From contig JANSYQ010000009.1 in the NCBI GenBank assembly GCA_024742305.1, forward strand, positions 1 to 64,000: a stretch of DNA of 64,000 bases. The letters run 5' to 3'. Under the pieces are notes generated by a model. It was not told the origin of the DNA, made no database searches, and saw only the letters and a program-made list of their open reading frames with translations. Source of the stretch: a bacterium (lineage in GTDB: Bacteria; Bacteroidota; Bacteroidia; Flavobacteriales_D; Crocinitomicaceae). Each line of letters begins with the position of its first letter. The first letter of the stretch is position 1. Both the position numbers and the translations under genes were made by a program. Positions 52,927-61,076 of the stretch are shown piece by piece.

Positions 52927-54627
52927 ATGGACAAAAAAGAACTGGAAGGCAAGAAGGTTGCCGAATTACGAGAAATTGCCAAAGCTGCAGGTATTGATGC
53001 TGCTTCCCTGAAAAAAGGTGAAATAGTAGACAAATTACTTGCTGCGGGGTCAAATTCCAACGACTCTGGCGCATCCGCTGATTCGGAAGAAGGAGAACGC
53101 CCGAAACGCAAACGTGCCCGTCGTAAAGTGATGAGCGAAGATGCGGAAGGCCAACCAAGCCTATTTAAAGAGGATGCTCCGGCAAACTCTGAAAAGGAAA
53201 AGTCTGAGGGAGAAACAGCAAAGCAGCCAAAAAAGAAGAAAGCCGATATCAAATCGGAACTATTGGCAAAAGCAGCGGCGAAAGCGGAAGAAGTGGGCGC
53301 TACACCGGCACCAGCAGAAACACCACAAAATCAGTCGCAGAATCAAGGGCAAGCTCAAAATCGTCGAGGAGATCAAAATAAGGGTCGAAACGATCGTAAT
53401 GACAGAAATGATCGAAACGATAGAAACGACCGCAACGATAGAAACAGTCGAAACAACAATCGAAACAATAATCAGCGCAACTCCAAAGAGGATGACGAAA
53501 AGTACAACCTTGTTGGAATTGTAGCTGCAGAAGGAGTTTTGGAAGTAATGCCTGATGGATACGGATTCTTACGTTCATCAGACTACAACTATCTTCCTTC
53601 ACCAGATGACATTTATGTTTCTCAAAGTCAAGTGAAACTCTTTGGCCTGAAAACGGGAGATACTGTAACAGGTACAATTCGTCCACCGCGTGAAGGAGAG
53701 AAATTCTTCCCGCTAGTGAAAGTAGAGTCCATCAATGGTCGTCCACCATCATATATTCGTGATCGCGTGCCGTTCCAATACTTGACACCTTTGTTCCCGG
53801 ATGAGAAGTTCAAATTAACAGGACACGCGCAAGAGACGATGTCTACGCGAGTAATGGACTTGTTTGCTCCGATCGGTAAAGGTCAGCGTGGAATGATTGT
53901 GGCACAACCGAAAACGGGTAAAACGATGCTCTTGAAGGATGTTGCCAATGCTATTGCAGCCAATCATCCTGAAACGTACTTGATTGTTTTATTGATTGAT
54001 GAACGACCGGAAGAAGTTACAGACATGGCGCGCTCGGTAAATGCCGAAGTAGTTGCATCTACTTTCGATGAGCCGGCGGATCGTCACGTAAAAGTGGCGA
54101 ACATGGTCTTGGAGAAAGCGAAACGCATGGTAGAATGTGGTCACGACGTATGCATCTTGCTTGACTCGATCACACGTTTGGCCCGAGCTTACAACACCGT
54201 ATCACCAGCTTCTGGTAAAGTATTGTCCGGAGGGGTTGACGCGAACGCATTGCACAAGCCAAAACGATTCTTTGGATCAGCACGTAAGATTGAAAATGGA
54301 GGTTCACTTTCCATTCTAGCAACAGCCTTAACAGAAACGGGTTCCAAAATGGACGAAGTAATCTTCGAGGAATTTAAAGGAACGGGTAACATGGAACTTC
54401 AGTTGGATCGTAAGATTTCCAACCGTCGTATTTACCCTGCTATTGACATTATTTCATCCGGTACACGTCGTGAAGATTTGTTGATGGACAAGGATGTATT
54501 GCAACGCGTTTGGTTGATCCGTAAATTTATTGCCGATATGAACCCTGTGGAAGCCATGGAATTCTTGAAGGAGCGCATGGATAACACGATGTCGAACGAG
54601 GAGTTCCTCGTAACAATGAACAGCTAA
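52927..54627 (+). CDS. rho: Transcription termination factor Rho with long disordered insertion
   Basis: 566 aa against about 420 in E. coli. Residues 1-40 are the N-terminal helical Rho_N part ([14 protein letters not shown]). Residues 41-192 are low-complexity, basic and polar, with six consecutive Arg-Asn-Asp units at 154-171. The RNA-binding cold-shock-like fold begins near residue 196 ([14 protein letters not shown]), and the ATPase has [13 protein letters not shown] and [12 protein letters not shown]. In Bacteroides thetaiotaomicron a similar Rho insertion drives condensate formation. It ends 1 bp before the next gene. Confidence 0.97.
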   Translation: MDKKELEGKKVAELREIAKAAGIDAASLKKGEIVDKLLAAGSNSNDSGASADSEEGERPKRKRARRKVMSEDAEGQPSLFKEDAPANSEKEKSEGETAKQPKKKKADIKSELLAKAAAKAEEVGATPAPAETPQNQSQNQGQAQNRRGDQNKGRNDRNDRNDRNDRNDRNDRNSRNNNRNNNQRNSKEDDEKYNLVGIVAAEGVLEVMPDGYGFLRSSDYNYLPSPDDIYVSQSQVKLFGLKTGDTVTGTIRPPREGEKFFPLVKVESINGRPPSYIRDRVPFQYLTPLFPDEKFKLTGHAQETMSTRVMDLFAPIGKGQRGMIVAQPKTGKTMLLKDVANAIAANHPETYLIVLLIDERPEEVTDMARSVNAEVVASTFDEPADRHVKVANMVLEKAKRMVECGHDVCILLDSITRLARAYNTVSPASGKVLSGGVDANALHKPKRFFGSARKIENGGSLSILATALTETGSKMDEVIFEEFKGTGNMELQLDRKISNRRIYPAIDIISSGTRREDLLMDKDVLQRVWLIRKFIADMNPVEAMEFLKERMDNTMSNEEFLVTMNS

Positions 54628-54628
54628 T

Positions 54629-55219
54629 ATGCGTATTACCGTTCTCACCGGGCTTATTTGTTCAGTGATCTTCATAGCAGTGAAGATGGTGTTCTATTTC
54701 ACCCAACCTACGGGGTACGACATCACTGCACTTGTGTTGATCAATCTTTTCTTACTAATTGCCGCCATTGGAATTGGCTTGTTCATCCAAAAAATGCGCG
54801 ATACGGAAGAAAGTAATGGACTTCGAGACATTAAGAACGGAATGACAGCGGGGGTTCCTTACGCGTTGATCGTAGGGACGTTTCTCTACTTCTATTATGC
54901 GAAAATTGATCCGGAGTTTCATCAACACAAATTGGCAGAGCGCGAGTATGCGATTGATCAACAATTGAATGCACCAGGCGGTGTTGCGAAGATCAAAAAG
55001 GAAAACCCTGACTTGGAGGTACTTTCGAAAGAAGAGATCAAAGAGCAGGCCATGAACAGCGCTCGAAGTACCTTGAATGCTACAGCTACTTTGGTTGTAA
55101 CACTGCTTGGGTTGATTGTGATGTCGGCAATGAACAGTATTTTCATTACGATTATATATCGAAGGATTGTTTTTAGACCAAGGAAGAAGCCCGAAACTTT
55201 GGACTCACCTTCTGAGTAA
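54629..55219 (+). CDS. DUF4199-like membrane protein
   Basis: 196 aa. Two N-terminal helices, a conserved-looking loop (R-D-I-K-N-G-M-T-A-G), a third helix, a cytoplasmic helical part (residues 95-140) and a final helix, then a basic tail: the arrangement of DUF4199 proteins common in Bacteroidota. Function unknown. It follows rho by 1 bp, so it is probably co-transcribed with it. A terminator follows at 55345. Confidence 0.75.
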   Translation: MRITVLTGLICSVIFIAVKMVFYFTQPTGYDITALVLINLFLLIAAIGIGLFIQKMRDTEESNGLRDIKNGMTAGVPYALIVGTFLYFYYAKIDPEFHQHKLAEREYAIDQQLNAPGGVAKIKKENPDLEVLSKEEIKEQAMNSARSTLNATATLVVTLLGLIVMSAMNSIFITIIYRRIVFRPRKKPETLDSPSE

Positions 55220-55344
55220 TTCTTTTCTCGATTCACCAATTAATTGTCCTCATCTTTTCAAGGCCTGCCGGTTGTTTGCTTTTCACCGCAATGACGTAAA
55301 GGGCGAGAAGGATGGGCTGTGTATGTTTTAGTGGTGTAGGCAAA

Positions 55345-55382
55345 AGGGCAACTGCAAGTCTAGCTCTAGAAGCCCTCTTTTT
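55345..55382 (+). terminator. Probable terminator of the rho operon
   Basis: AGGGC (55345-55349) pairs with GCCCT (55372-55376), with an inner TCTA-GCTC-TAGA hairpin, followed by T5. Confidence 0.45.
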
Positions 55383-55410
55383 AATGCTGACATCACAGGA
55401 AGTCACTGCG

Positions 55411-55440
55411 AAAAAAAGGCAAACCTTTCGATCTGCCTTT
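55411..55440 (-). terminator. Rho-independent terminator of the 55478 gene
   Basis: Minus-strand stem AAAGGCA / TGCCTTT with a 12-nt loop, then a run of T. It lies 38 bp past the stop at 55478. Confidence 0.7.
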
Positions 55441-55477
55441 CTTCTTGTGTAACTTATCTATCTTATGTACTTACTCG

Positions 55478-55897
55478 TTACCTAAAGAAGTTGATGTAAG
55501 AGTTTTCTGCATTCAAATGCAATGGCTCCGGGAACTCGCCATGGATGATCAATACATTTTCGTGTCTGTGCTCCAATGATTCTAGTTTTTTGCGGTTCAA
55601 AAGTAATACCGATGTATGCCCATGATGATCGAGCGTATCTAGAATGGTTTCGCCATTAAAATCGCACTGCCAATGGATCTCTGAACAATTCTCCGCGTAG
55701 GCGAATTCTACGGTTGGCATTTGATAATAATGATGTTCGCCAATCCCAGACAAATTGAATACCAAGCGTAAAAACCCTCCTTCCAAAACCAGTTGCTCAT
55801 CGGTTACTCCCAATTCCTTCAAACTAATTTTTCCTGCTCTTGGCGCATCAAATGCGATACTGATTTCTCCTGGTGTAATGTCAACTGTTTCTCCCAT
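55478..55897 (-). CDS. Hypothetical protein
   Basis: 139 aa, soluble and acidic, predicted mainly beta. It has G-I-G-E-H-H-Y-Y-Q and an H-H-G-H cluster near residue 93, which could bind metal (inference). No family is recognised. It is monocistronic, with a terminator at its 3' end, and upstream there is a near-match CAACTTTG to the -7 box. Confidence 0.65.
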   Translation of the reverse strand: MGETVDITPGEISIAFDAPRAGKISLKELGVTDEQLVLEGGFLRLVFNLSGIGEHHYYQMPTVEFAYAENCSEIHWQCDFNGETILDTLDHHGHTSVLLLNRKKLESLEHRHENVLIIHGEFPEPLHLNAENSYINFFR

Positions 55898-55997
55898 TCT
55901 GTTTGTTTTAAGTGTTTATTCAAAGTTGATGAATAACTACCCGATAAAACATGAGGAAAGTCAGGATCAGAAATGAGAATGAATAGGTGGAGCATCC

Positions 55998-56258
55998 TTA
56001 TAAAAGGACAAAAAGTAACAACAAAATCATGAGAGTTCCCCATACAATTAGTGCGCCAACTAAAAAGCGACGCCTGCGTTTTTGAATAATCTCAGCGACA
56101 ATTTGTTTTCGCTCTTCATCGGAAACCTCTTTGTATTTTAAGCCTTCGTTGGGTCGAGAGCCATCCAGTTTATCGAATGGAGTGCGTTTCACTCTACGAT
56201 TATTATTAATCAAAGAGGACAACGCCTGAGAGACAAAACCGGGAACGGGGAGTTTCAT
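55998..56258 (-). CDS. Small membrane protein, C-terminally anchored
   Basis: 86 aa. A soluble N-terminal part (residues 1-55, basic) is followed by KRRRRFLVGALIVWGTLMIL, a single hydrophobic helix at the C-terminus. The start overlaps the stop of the upstream 63-aa gene (ATGA). No family recognised. The soluble part contains D-E-E-R-K-Q-I-V-A-E-I-I. Confidence 0.6.
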   Translation of the reverse strand: MKLPVPGFVSQALSSLINNNRRVKRTPFDKLDGSRPNEGLKYKEVSDEERKQIVAEIIQKRRRRFLVGALIVWGTLMILLLLFVLL

Positions 56259-56446
56259 ATCGCCATAGATTGTGCAACTGAAATCAATTGCGAAGTTATA
56301 TGCGTTTCGCCACCTTTAAGAGCTTGTTGGCGCGCATAGACAACCAAATAAACCAGTCCGAAAACAACCATCATTATTATGAACATCAACAGTAGATTCA
56401 CTGCAACGCTCTGGCTTACCCTTAATGATTTATCCCTTGTATTCAT
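56255..56446 (-). CDS. Small single-pass membrane protein
   Basis: 63 aa with one hydrophobic helix (residues 16-40). It has an overlap of 4 nt with the next gene, supporting that it is real. Not recognised. It lies 39 bp downstream of the GT-C glycosyltransferase. Confidence 0.55.
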   Translation of the reverse strand: MNTRDKSLRVSQSVAVNLLLMFIIMMVVFGLVYLVVYARQQALKGGETHITSQLISVAQSMAI

Positions 56447-56485
56447 CGCGAGATGAAGAATTGCATCCTTTTAAAAAGGTACTAA

Positions 56486-58012
56486 TTATTTCCCACTTAC
56501 ATTAAAGCGCAGGATACTCCCTCGCTCATAACGTTTTATAATATGCAAACTTAAGTCCTTGGATAATGTGCTTGCATCTTCAAAAAGCAGGTTCGCCAAT
56601 TCTGAGTTATTACTCACCAATATCAACCCTTTTTTGTTGCTTAGCATCGTTTTCCTCAAGTTGTAAATATCCAATTGCGCATTTGAAGCCCCATTCACCA
56701 AAAACAATTGGTCATGATTTACGCCTGATTCAATTGCGATATAATAGGATGACTCCCAATCAATGAAATCTACTACTAGTGCGTCTTCTTCTTCCAAGTT
56801 TGATTTGATAACCTCACTCATTTGAACCACATCTTGATTTCGCAAACGAGCTACAGCAGCCAAACCTTGCGAAGAAATGCGTTGAAAATGATCTAGCGCG
56901 TAGTGCGTTGAGGTTCCATCAGGAAATATGTTAGCATAATTCGGCTTACCCCAAATAAAAGAAAGCGGTAATAACGTAATGATTCCGAATTTGACTATCT
57001 GAATCAATCTTTTACTTTCTAATTCCCAAAGCAGTGCTAATAGCGGTAATGAAAAAACAATTAATGTCCCAGTGAAACGATGCTGGTTCAGCAAAGTTCC
57101 GTTGTTGCTTTTATAAATAAAGACTACTAGAAGCAATAAAAATACGCCTCCCCATCGCCATTTATTCCATTGAAATTGTTTACGTCGAATTAATTTAACA
57201 AGTCCCCAAATCAATGCAACAACAAGTATTGGTGAGAATAAGAAAAACCAACTGGCTGGAAAAAAGAACCACCGTAAAAGAATGATATCTCTTGGTAAGT
57301 AAGAATTTACGCCTTCTTGTACTACATTCCAATCATACGCACCGGAAAGTCCATAAAAGAAGTCTTGATGCGACATGTAGTTCCCTATCATCCAAAAAGC
57401 GGGGAATATCATGGCTGTAACCCAAAAAAGCCCCGTCGTTTTCCACGACTTTTGTATTACTCCAAAACCGGTAAAAACGGCAAATAGCAACCACCCTTCG
57501 TATCGAAAACCGCATGCTAAAGTCATAAATAGACCTGCCCAAAATGCATCGACGAGCGACGATTCTCGCCAAGATTTGCTTAATGAGTTCATACTCAAAA
57601 GAAGGAGTAAAATGAAAGGTGTACCGGACAGCGTGTGATAACTATTTCGAAATAGAACGGGGGAACAGACTAGAGCTAATGCAATCCAAAAGGCAGCCTT
57701 TTCGTTGTATTCTCTTTTGATAAAAGCATACATAGGAATTGCTGACAAAGAAGAGAGCAACACAGAAATGAGAATTGGTATTGTCTGATGGTCGCCTGTT
57801 ACCCCAATGATCAATCCGTAGAAATACTGGTGCATGGGTGGCCAAACTCCATCGGAAATCCACGTTGGGTTTTCCCACCATTCTTGCGCCATAAAGATTC
57901 TTGTTACTGCATCGGCATCAACCACTTGAGAGAATGGTAATGTAGTAAGCCTAAGTAAAATGGCAATAAATACAACGATTACAACCGGAAGGTCAGTTCT
58001 TCTAATCCTCAT
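56486..58012 (-). CDS. GT-C family glycosyltransferase-like membrane protein
   Basis: 508 aa with about 11 membrane helices. The first loop holds V-D-A-D-A-V-T-R-I-F-M-A-Q-E-W-W, an acidic motif like the catalytic Asp of GT39/ArnT-type enzymes, and G-V-W-P-P-M-H-Q-Y-F. The last 130 residues are soluble. It should transfer a sugar from a lipid carrier outside the inner membrane to an unknown acceptor. It is 13 bp from the Mpl ligase gene. Confidence 0.85.
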   Translation of the reverse strand: MRIRRTDLPVVIVVFIAILLRLTTLPFSQVVDADAVTRIFMAQEWWENPTWISDGVWPPMHQYFYGLIIGVTGDHQTIPILISVLLSSLSAIPMYAFIKREYNEKAAFWIALALVCSPVLFRNSYHTLSGTPFILLLLLSMNSLSKSWRESSLVDAFWAGLFMTLACGFRYEGWLLFAVFTGFGVIQKSWKTTGLFWVTAMIFPAFWMIGNYMSHQDFFYGLSGAYDWNVVQEGVNSYLPRDIILLRWFFFPASWFFLFSPILVVALIWGLVKLIRRKQFQWNKWRWGGVFLLLLVVFIYKSNNGTLLNQHRFTGTLIVFSLPLLALLWELESKRLIQIVKFGIITLLPLSFIWGKPNYANIFPDGTSTHYALDHFQRISSQGLAAVARLRNQDVVQMSEVIKSNLEEEDALVVDFIDWESSYYIAIESGVNHDQLFLVNGASNAQLDIYNLRKTMLSNKKGLILVSNNSELANLLFEDASTLSKDLSLHIIKRYERGSILRFNVSGK

Positions 58013-58025
58013 AAAACTACCCCGA

Positions 58026-59390
58026 CTACAGCTGTTGACTTTTCAACTCTTCCCCCAACGCTTCATAGTCAATTCCATCAAAATTCCCAGAAGACATCAT
58101 TAGCAACACTTTATTCTTCCAGTCGCGTTTATGTATGAAATCCAATACTTCTTGTGTTTTATTGACCACTTTCACGGTTCCTCCAAACCCGGCAGCCACT
58201 TGCTCCTTTGTAATTGGCTCCAGTTTTTTATGTGCTACCACTTCAGGACTAAAATACACCAATGCATCATCAGCAGCATTCATGGCGCCATCGTACTCCG
58301 GTAGGAACTCTTTTTTCAAGGAGGAAAATGTGTGCAGTTCCATGCAGGCAACTACGTCTCTATCCGGATATTGTTCTTTCACTGCCTTTGTAGTTGCTTT
58401 TAATTTGGACGGCGAGTGCGCGAAATCCTTGTACATAGTGAACCCTTCGGTTTCGGTCACTTTCTGCAATCGTTTGCCGGCTCCGGTGAAAGAATGCATG
58501 GCGGTTAGGAAATCATTCGGTGAAATCCCCATAGCCTCTCCTACGCGCATGGCTCCCATCAGGTTTTGAAGGTTGTGTGCGCCAAAAATCTTCATGGGAT
58601 AGTCGGCCCCTTCAAAGTGGACCAGTGTTCCCTCTTCTGTTACTTCATAATCAGGTGTTTCGTAGGATACGCACTGAATCGCGTCTTTGTATTTATCGCC
58701 CAACTTCGTTACTTCCTCATCCTCAGCATTAAACACAAAAGTTCCCCCCTGTTCTATTTGCTGGCAGAAAATGTTGAATTGTTCTACGTAATTCTTGTAT
58801 GTCGGGAAAACGTTGATATGATCCCAAGCTATTCCACTGATTATCGCAATATCGGGTTGGTACAAATGAAATTTCGGTCGACGATCAATTGGCGAACTCA
58901 AGTATTCGTCACCTTCTAAGATCATCACGGGAGCATCTTCCGTAATTTTCACCATGCAATCGTAGCCTTCTAGTTGTGCCCCTACCATGTAGTCGACATT
59001 CAAGTTCAGTGCATTCACAACGTGTAAAATCATGGAAGTGATCGTCGTTTTCCCGTGCGAACCGCCAATAACAACTCTTGTCTTCTCTTTGCTTTGCTCA
59101 TATAGATACTCGGGGTAAGAGTAGACCGGAATACCTTTTTCTTTTGCTGCGATTAGCTCCGGATTGTTCTCTCTAGCATGCATCCCAAGAATAACAGCGT
59201 CTAAATCATCCGTGATTCGCGAAGGATCCCAGCCAATATCGTTTGGTAAAATGCCTTCCCTTTTCAAACGAGATTTTGAGGGCTCGAAAATTTCATCATC
59301 CGAGCCTGTCACTTGCATTCCTTTACGACTTAATGCGATGGCTAAATTATGCATGGCGCTTCCACCAATAGCTATAAAATGAACTTTCAT
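58026..59390 (-). CDS. mpl: Mpl-like UDP-N-acetylmuramate:L-alanyl-gamma-D-glutamyl-diaminopimelate ligase
   Basis: 454 aa from the ATG at 59390 (MKVHFIAIGGSAMHNLAIAL); the longer frame to 59555 runs inside the upstream gene and is rejected. It belongs to the Mur ligase superfamily: GGSHGKTTITSMI near residue 116, E-G-D-E-Y, D-H-I-N-V-F and a late DFAHSPSKLKATTKAV. Mpl recycles murein tripeptide onto UDP-MurNAc. It overlaps the upstream small membrane gene by ATGA. Confidence 0.9.
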   Translation of the reverse strand: MKVHFIAIGGSAMHNLAIALSRKGMQVTGSDDEIFEPSKSRLKREGILPNDIGWDPSRITDDLDAVILGMHARENNPELIAAKEKGIPVYSYPEYLYEQSKEKTRVVIGGSHGKTTITSMILHVVNALNLNVDYMVGAQLEGYDCMVKITEDAPVMILEGDEYLSSPIDRRPKFHLYQPDIAIISGIAWDHINVFPTYKNYVEQFNIFCQQIEQGGTFVFNAEDEEVTKLGDKYKDAIQCVSYETPDYEVTEEGTLVHFEGADYPMKIFGAHNLQNLMGAMRVGEAMGISPNDFLTAMHSFTGAGKRLQKVTETEGFTMYKDFAHSPSKLKATTKAVKEQYPDRDVVACMELHTFSSLKKEFLPEYDGAMNAADDALVYFSPEVVAHKKLEPITKEQVAAGFGGTVKVVNKTQEVLDFIHKRDWKNKVLLMMSSGNFDGIDYEALGEELKSQQL

Positions 59391-59746
59391 TCCTTGCGTT
59401 TCAATAATGTGTAAAAATCTGATAGAACGGGGAAAATGAGAAATAAAGTCCCATAATCCGTTACTAGATGGAACATTCGTGCACTTTCTTGCGAGGCCAT
59501 AAATGTAGGAAGCATTGCCGCTGCCAATCCAAGGTAATAGAGCCAATCCCACCAATGTCTATCTCTGTACAGCCAACGTTTGAGCATCTGTATGAGAACA
59601 TAGCCTAGAAAAAGAACCATAAGGTAGCGCGGTAGGACACGGATACCGTCTAAATCGTCAATTTGCCAATAGTAGGCGACAATGACGGACGCAATGGCTA
59701 GTAAACTCAACAGAATGACTCCATGAATTGCTTTTGATGACTGCAT
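59387..59746 (-). CDS. Small membrane protein
   Basis: 119 aa with about three to four hydrophobic helices and a Trp-rich loop (KRWLYRDRHWWDWLYYLG). Not recognised. Its stop overlaps the mpl start (ATGA), so it is probably translated together with mpl. A strong palindrome TACTTTT/AAAAGTA lies 4 bp upstream of its start. Confidence 0.6.
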   Translation of the reverse strand: MQSSKAIHGVILLSLLAIASVIVAYYWQIDDLDGIRVLPRYLMVLFLGYVLIQMLKRWLYRDRHWWDWLYYLGLAAAMLPTFMASQESARMFHLVTDYGTLFLIFPVLSDFYTLLKRKE

Positions 59747-59933
59747 CAGATACTTTTTTCTGAAAAGTAAAAAGAAAGGATGTTTAAAAAACCAAGTAGG
59801 GAAACACTTTCACACAGATGGATGCGGAAAACGGTGAATACCAAAGTTTAGAGAAATAAAATAATTCACATACGGAACACGTTAGATGCTCATATATAAC
59901 TCAATTATTGCCCAAATTCGACATTTCTCGAAT

Positions 59934-59963
59934 TGTATAATTGTCTAATTGTAGAATTGTAGA
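59934..59963. repeat. AT-rich AATTGT-CTAATTGTAG repeat
   Basis: CGAATTGTATAATTGTCTAA then TTGTAGAATTGTAG; the same words as at 36179-36220. Confidence 0.45.
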
Positions 59964-60014
59964 CAAAGAATGAAGTCCTGTTACCTAATTCCAACGACCT
60001 CTTTTCCTCTAAAA

Positions 60015-61076
60015 CTACTTCAAATACGCCCCGAACCCATCTGTCATTTCGCTGAGAATTTCTCCAGTACCATCATCATATAACAGATAGATATCTAAAT
60101 CCAATTCCGGATGATTTTGCACGAACTCCATGGATTTTTCAACTCCCATAACCATAAATGCAGTCGCATAGGCATCTGCTTCAGCACATGAATTTGCTAT
60201 TACGGAAGCACTTAATAATGAATGCTGAACCGGACTTCCTGTTTTTGGGTCAATCGTATGGGCATACTTTACACCATCTTTGATGTAGAACTTTCGGTAA
60301 TTCCCACTGGTAGCAATCGCCTTATCGGTAATATGAACAACATTGTTTATTACACGCTTTCCCTCTTCCTGCTGAGGCGAATCTATCCCAATGCGCCATT
60401 TTTCGTTCTCGCGGTTCTTCCCTTTCACAACAATTTCGCCACCAATCTCTAGGTAGTAATCTTGGATACCATTTCTCTTCAAATAATCGGCAAGAACATC
60501 TACTGACAGCCCTTGTGCGATGGCATTGAAGTCCAAACGGAAAGACGGGTGTTCTTTAACGAAGGTACCTCTCCTCTCTACGAATTTGGCTTTAAACAAA
60601 GGGTTCCCAAGTCCTACAAAAGTGAGGATGCTATCTAGCTCAGACTGGGTTGGAATGGGTGCCTCTTCTTTGAAAAATCCCCATGCTTTCACCAATGGAA
60701 AGACAGTGGGATCAAATGCCCCGTTCGATTTTTCAAAAACCTCTTGGCTGATTTTGAAACAATCCAAAAAGTAACCGAATTCGTCCGTAAAATGAATCGT
60801 GTCACTCCCATTATTTATTGCAGAAATTTGCGACTCATCGATGTACGTAGATAATGCCATATCAAAGTCATGCAGTATGGAGTCTAGTGCTACTTTTCGA
60901 ATTTTATCGGCAGGATCTTTGAGAATTACGCCATAAGTGGTTCCTTGAGTCTCACCACGAATCTCGCGCCATTCTTCTTTTGCAGTCTCTTTTTTTTGTG
61001 TTGAATTACACCCTATTAAAAGGCTACTTAGTATGAGTAACAAGGTGAGGACCTTGTGTTTCAGAGTTCCAAACAT
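60015..61076 (-). CDS. apbE: FAD:protein FMN transferase, ApbE-type lipoprotein
   Basis: 353 aa. A lipoprotein signal has Cys23 (LLIGCNST). The ApbE core has [12 protein letters not shown] near residue 42, [24 protein letters not shown] near 183, and [22 protein letters not shown] near 270. ApbE attaches FMN covalently to threonine in proteins such as NqrB/NqrC or Rnf. No Nqr/Rnf genes are in the window. The start overlaps the end of the upstream giant gene by 53 nt. Confidence 0.95.
   Translation of the reverse strand: MFGTLKHKVLTLLLILSSLLIGCNSTQKKETAKEEWREIRGETQGTTYGVILKDPADKIRKVALDSILHDFDMALSTYIDESQISAINNGSDTIHFTDEFGYFLDCFKISQEVFEKSNGAFDPTVFPLVKAWGFFKEEAPIPTQSELDSILTFVGLGNPLFKAKFVERRGTFVKEHPSFRLDFNAIAQGLSVDVLADYLKRNGIQDYYLEIGGEIVVKGKNRENEKWRIGIDSPQQEEGKRVINNVVHITDKAIATSGNYRKFYIKDGVKYAHTIDPKTGSPVQHSLLSASVIANSCAEADAYATAFMVMGVEKSMEFVQNHPELDLDIYLLYDDGTGEILSEMTDGFGAYLK

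Noticed and set aside
53386-53440. Recent microsatellite expansion in rho
   Set aside because: The RND codons differ from unit to unit, so it is not a fresh DNA-level expansion.
59391-59555. Longer mpl start at 59555
   Set aside because: The extra 55 residues lie inside the upstream membrane gene in another frame, and the family starts at the MKVHFIAIGG segment.
59751-59769. TACTTTT/AAAAGTA palindrome as a third GbsR operator
   Set aside because: The spacing (5 nt instead of 8) and arm sequence differ from the twin sites; AT-rich chance or a weak terminator is as likely.
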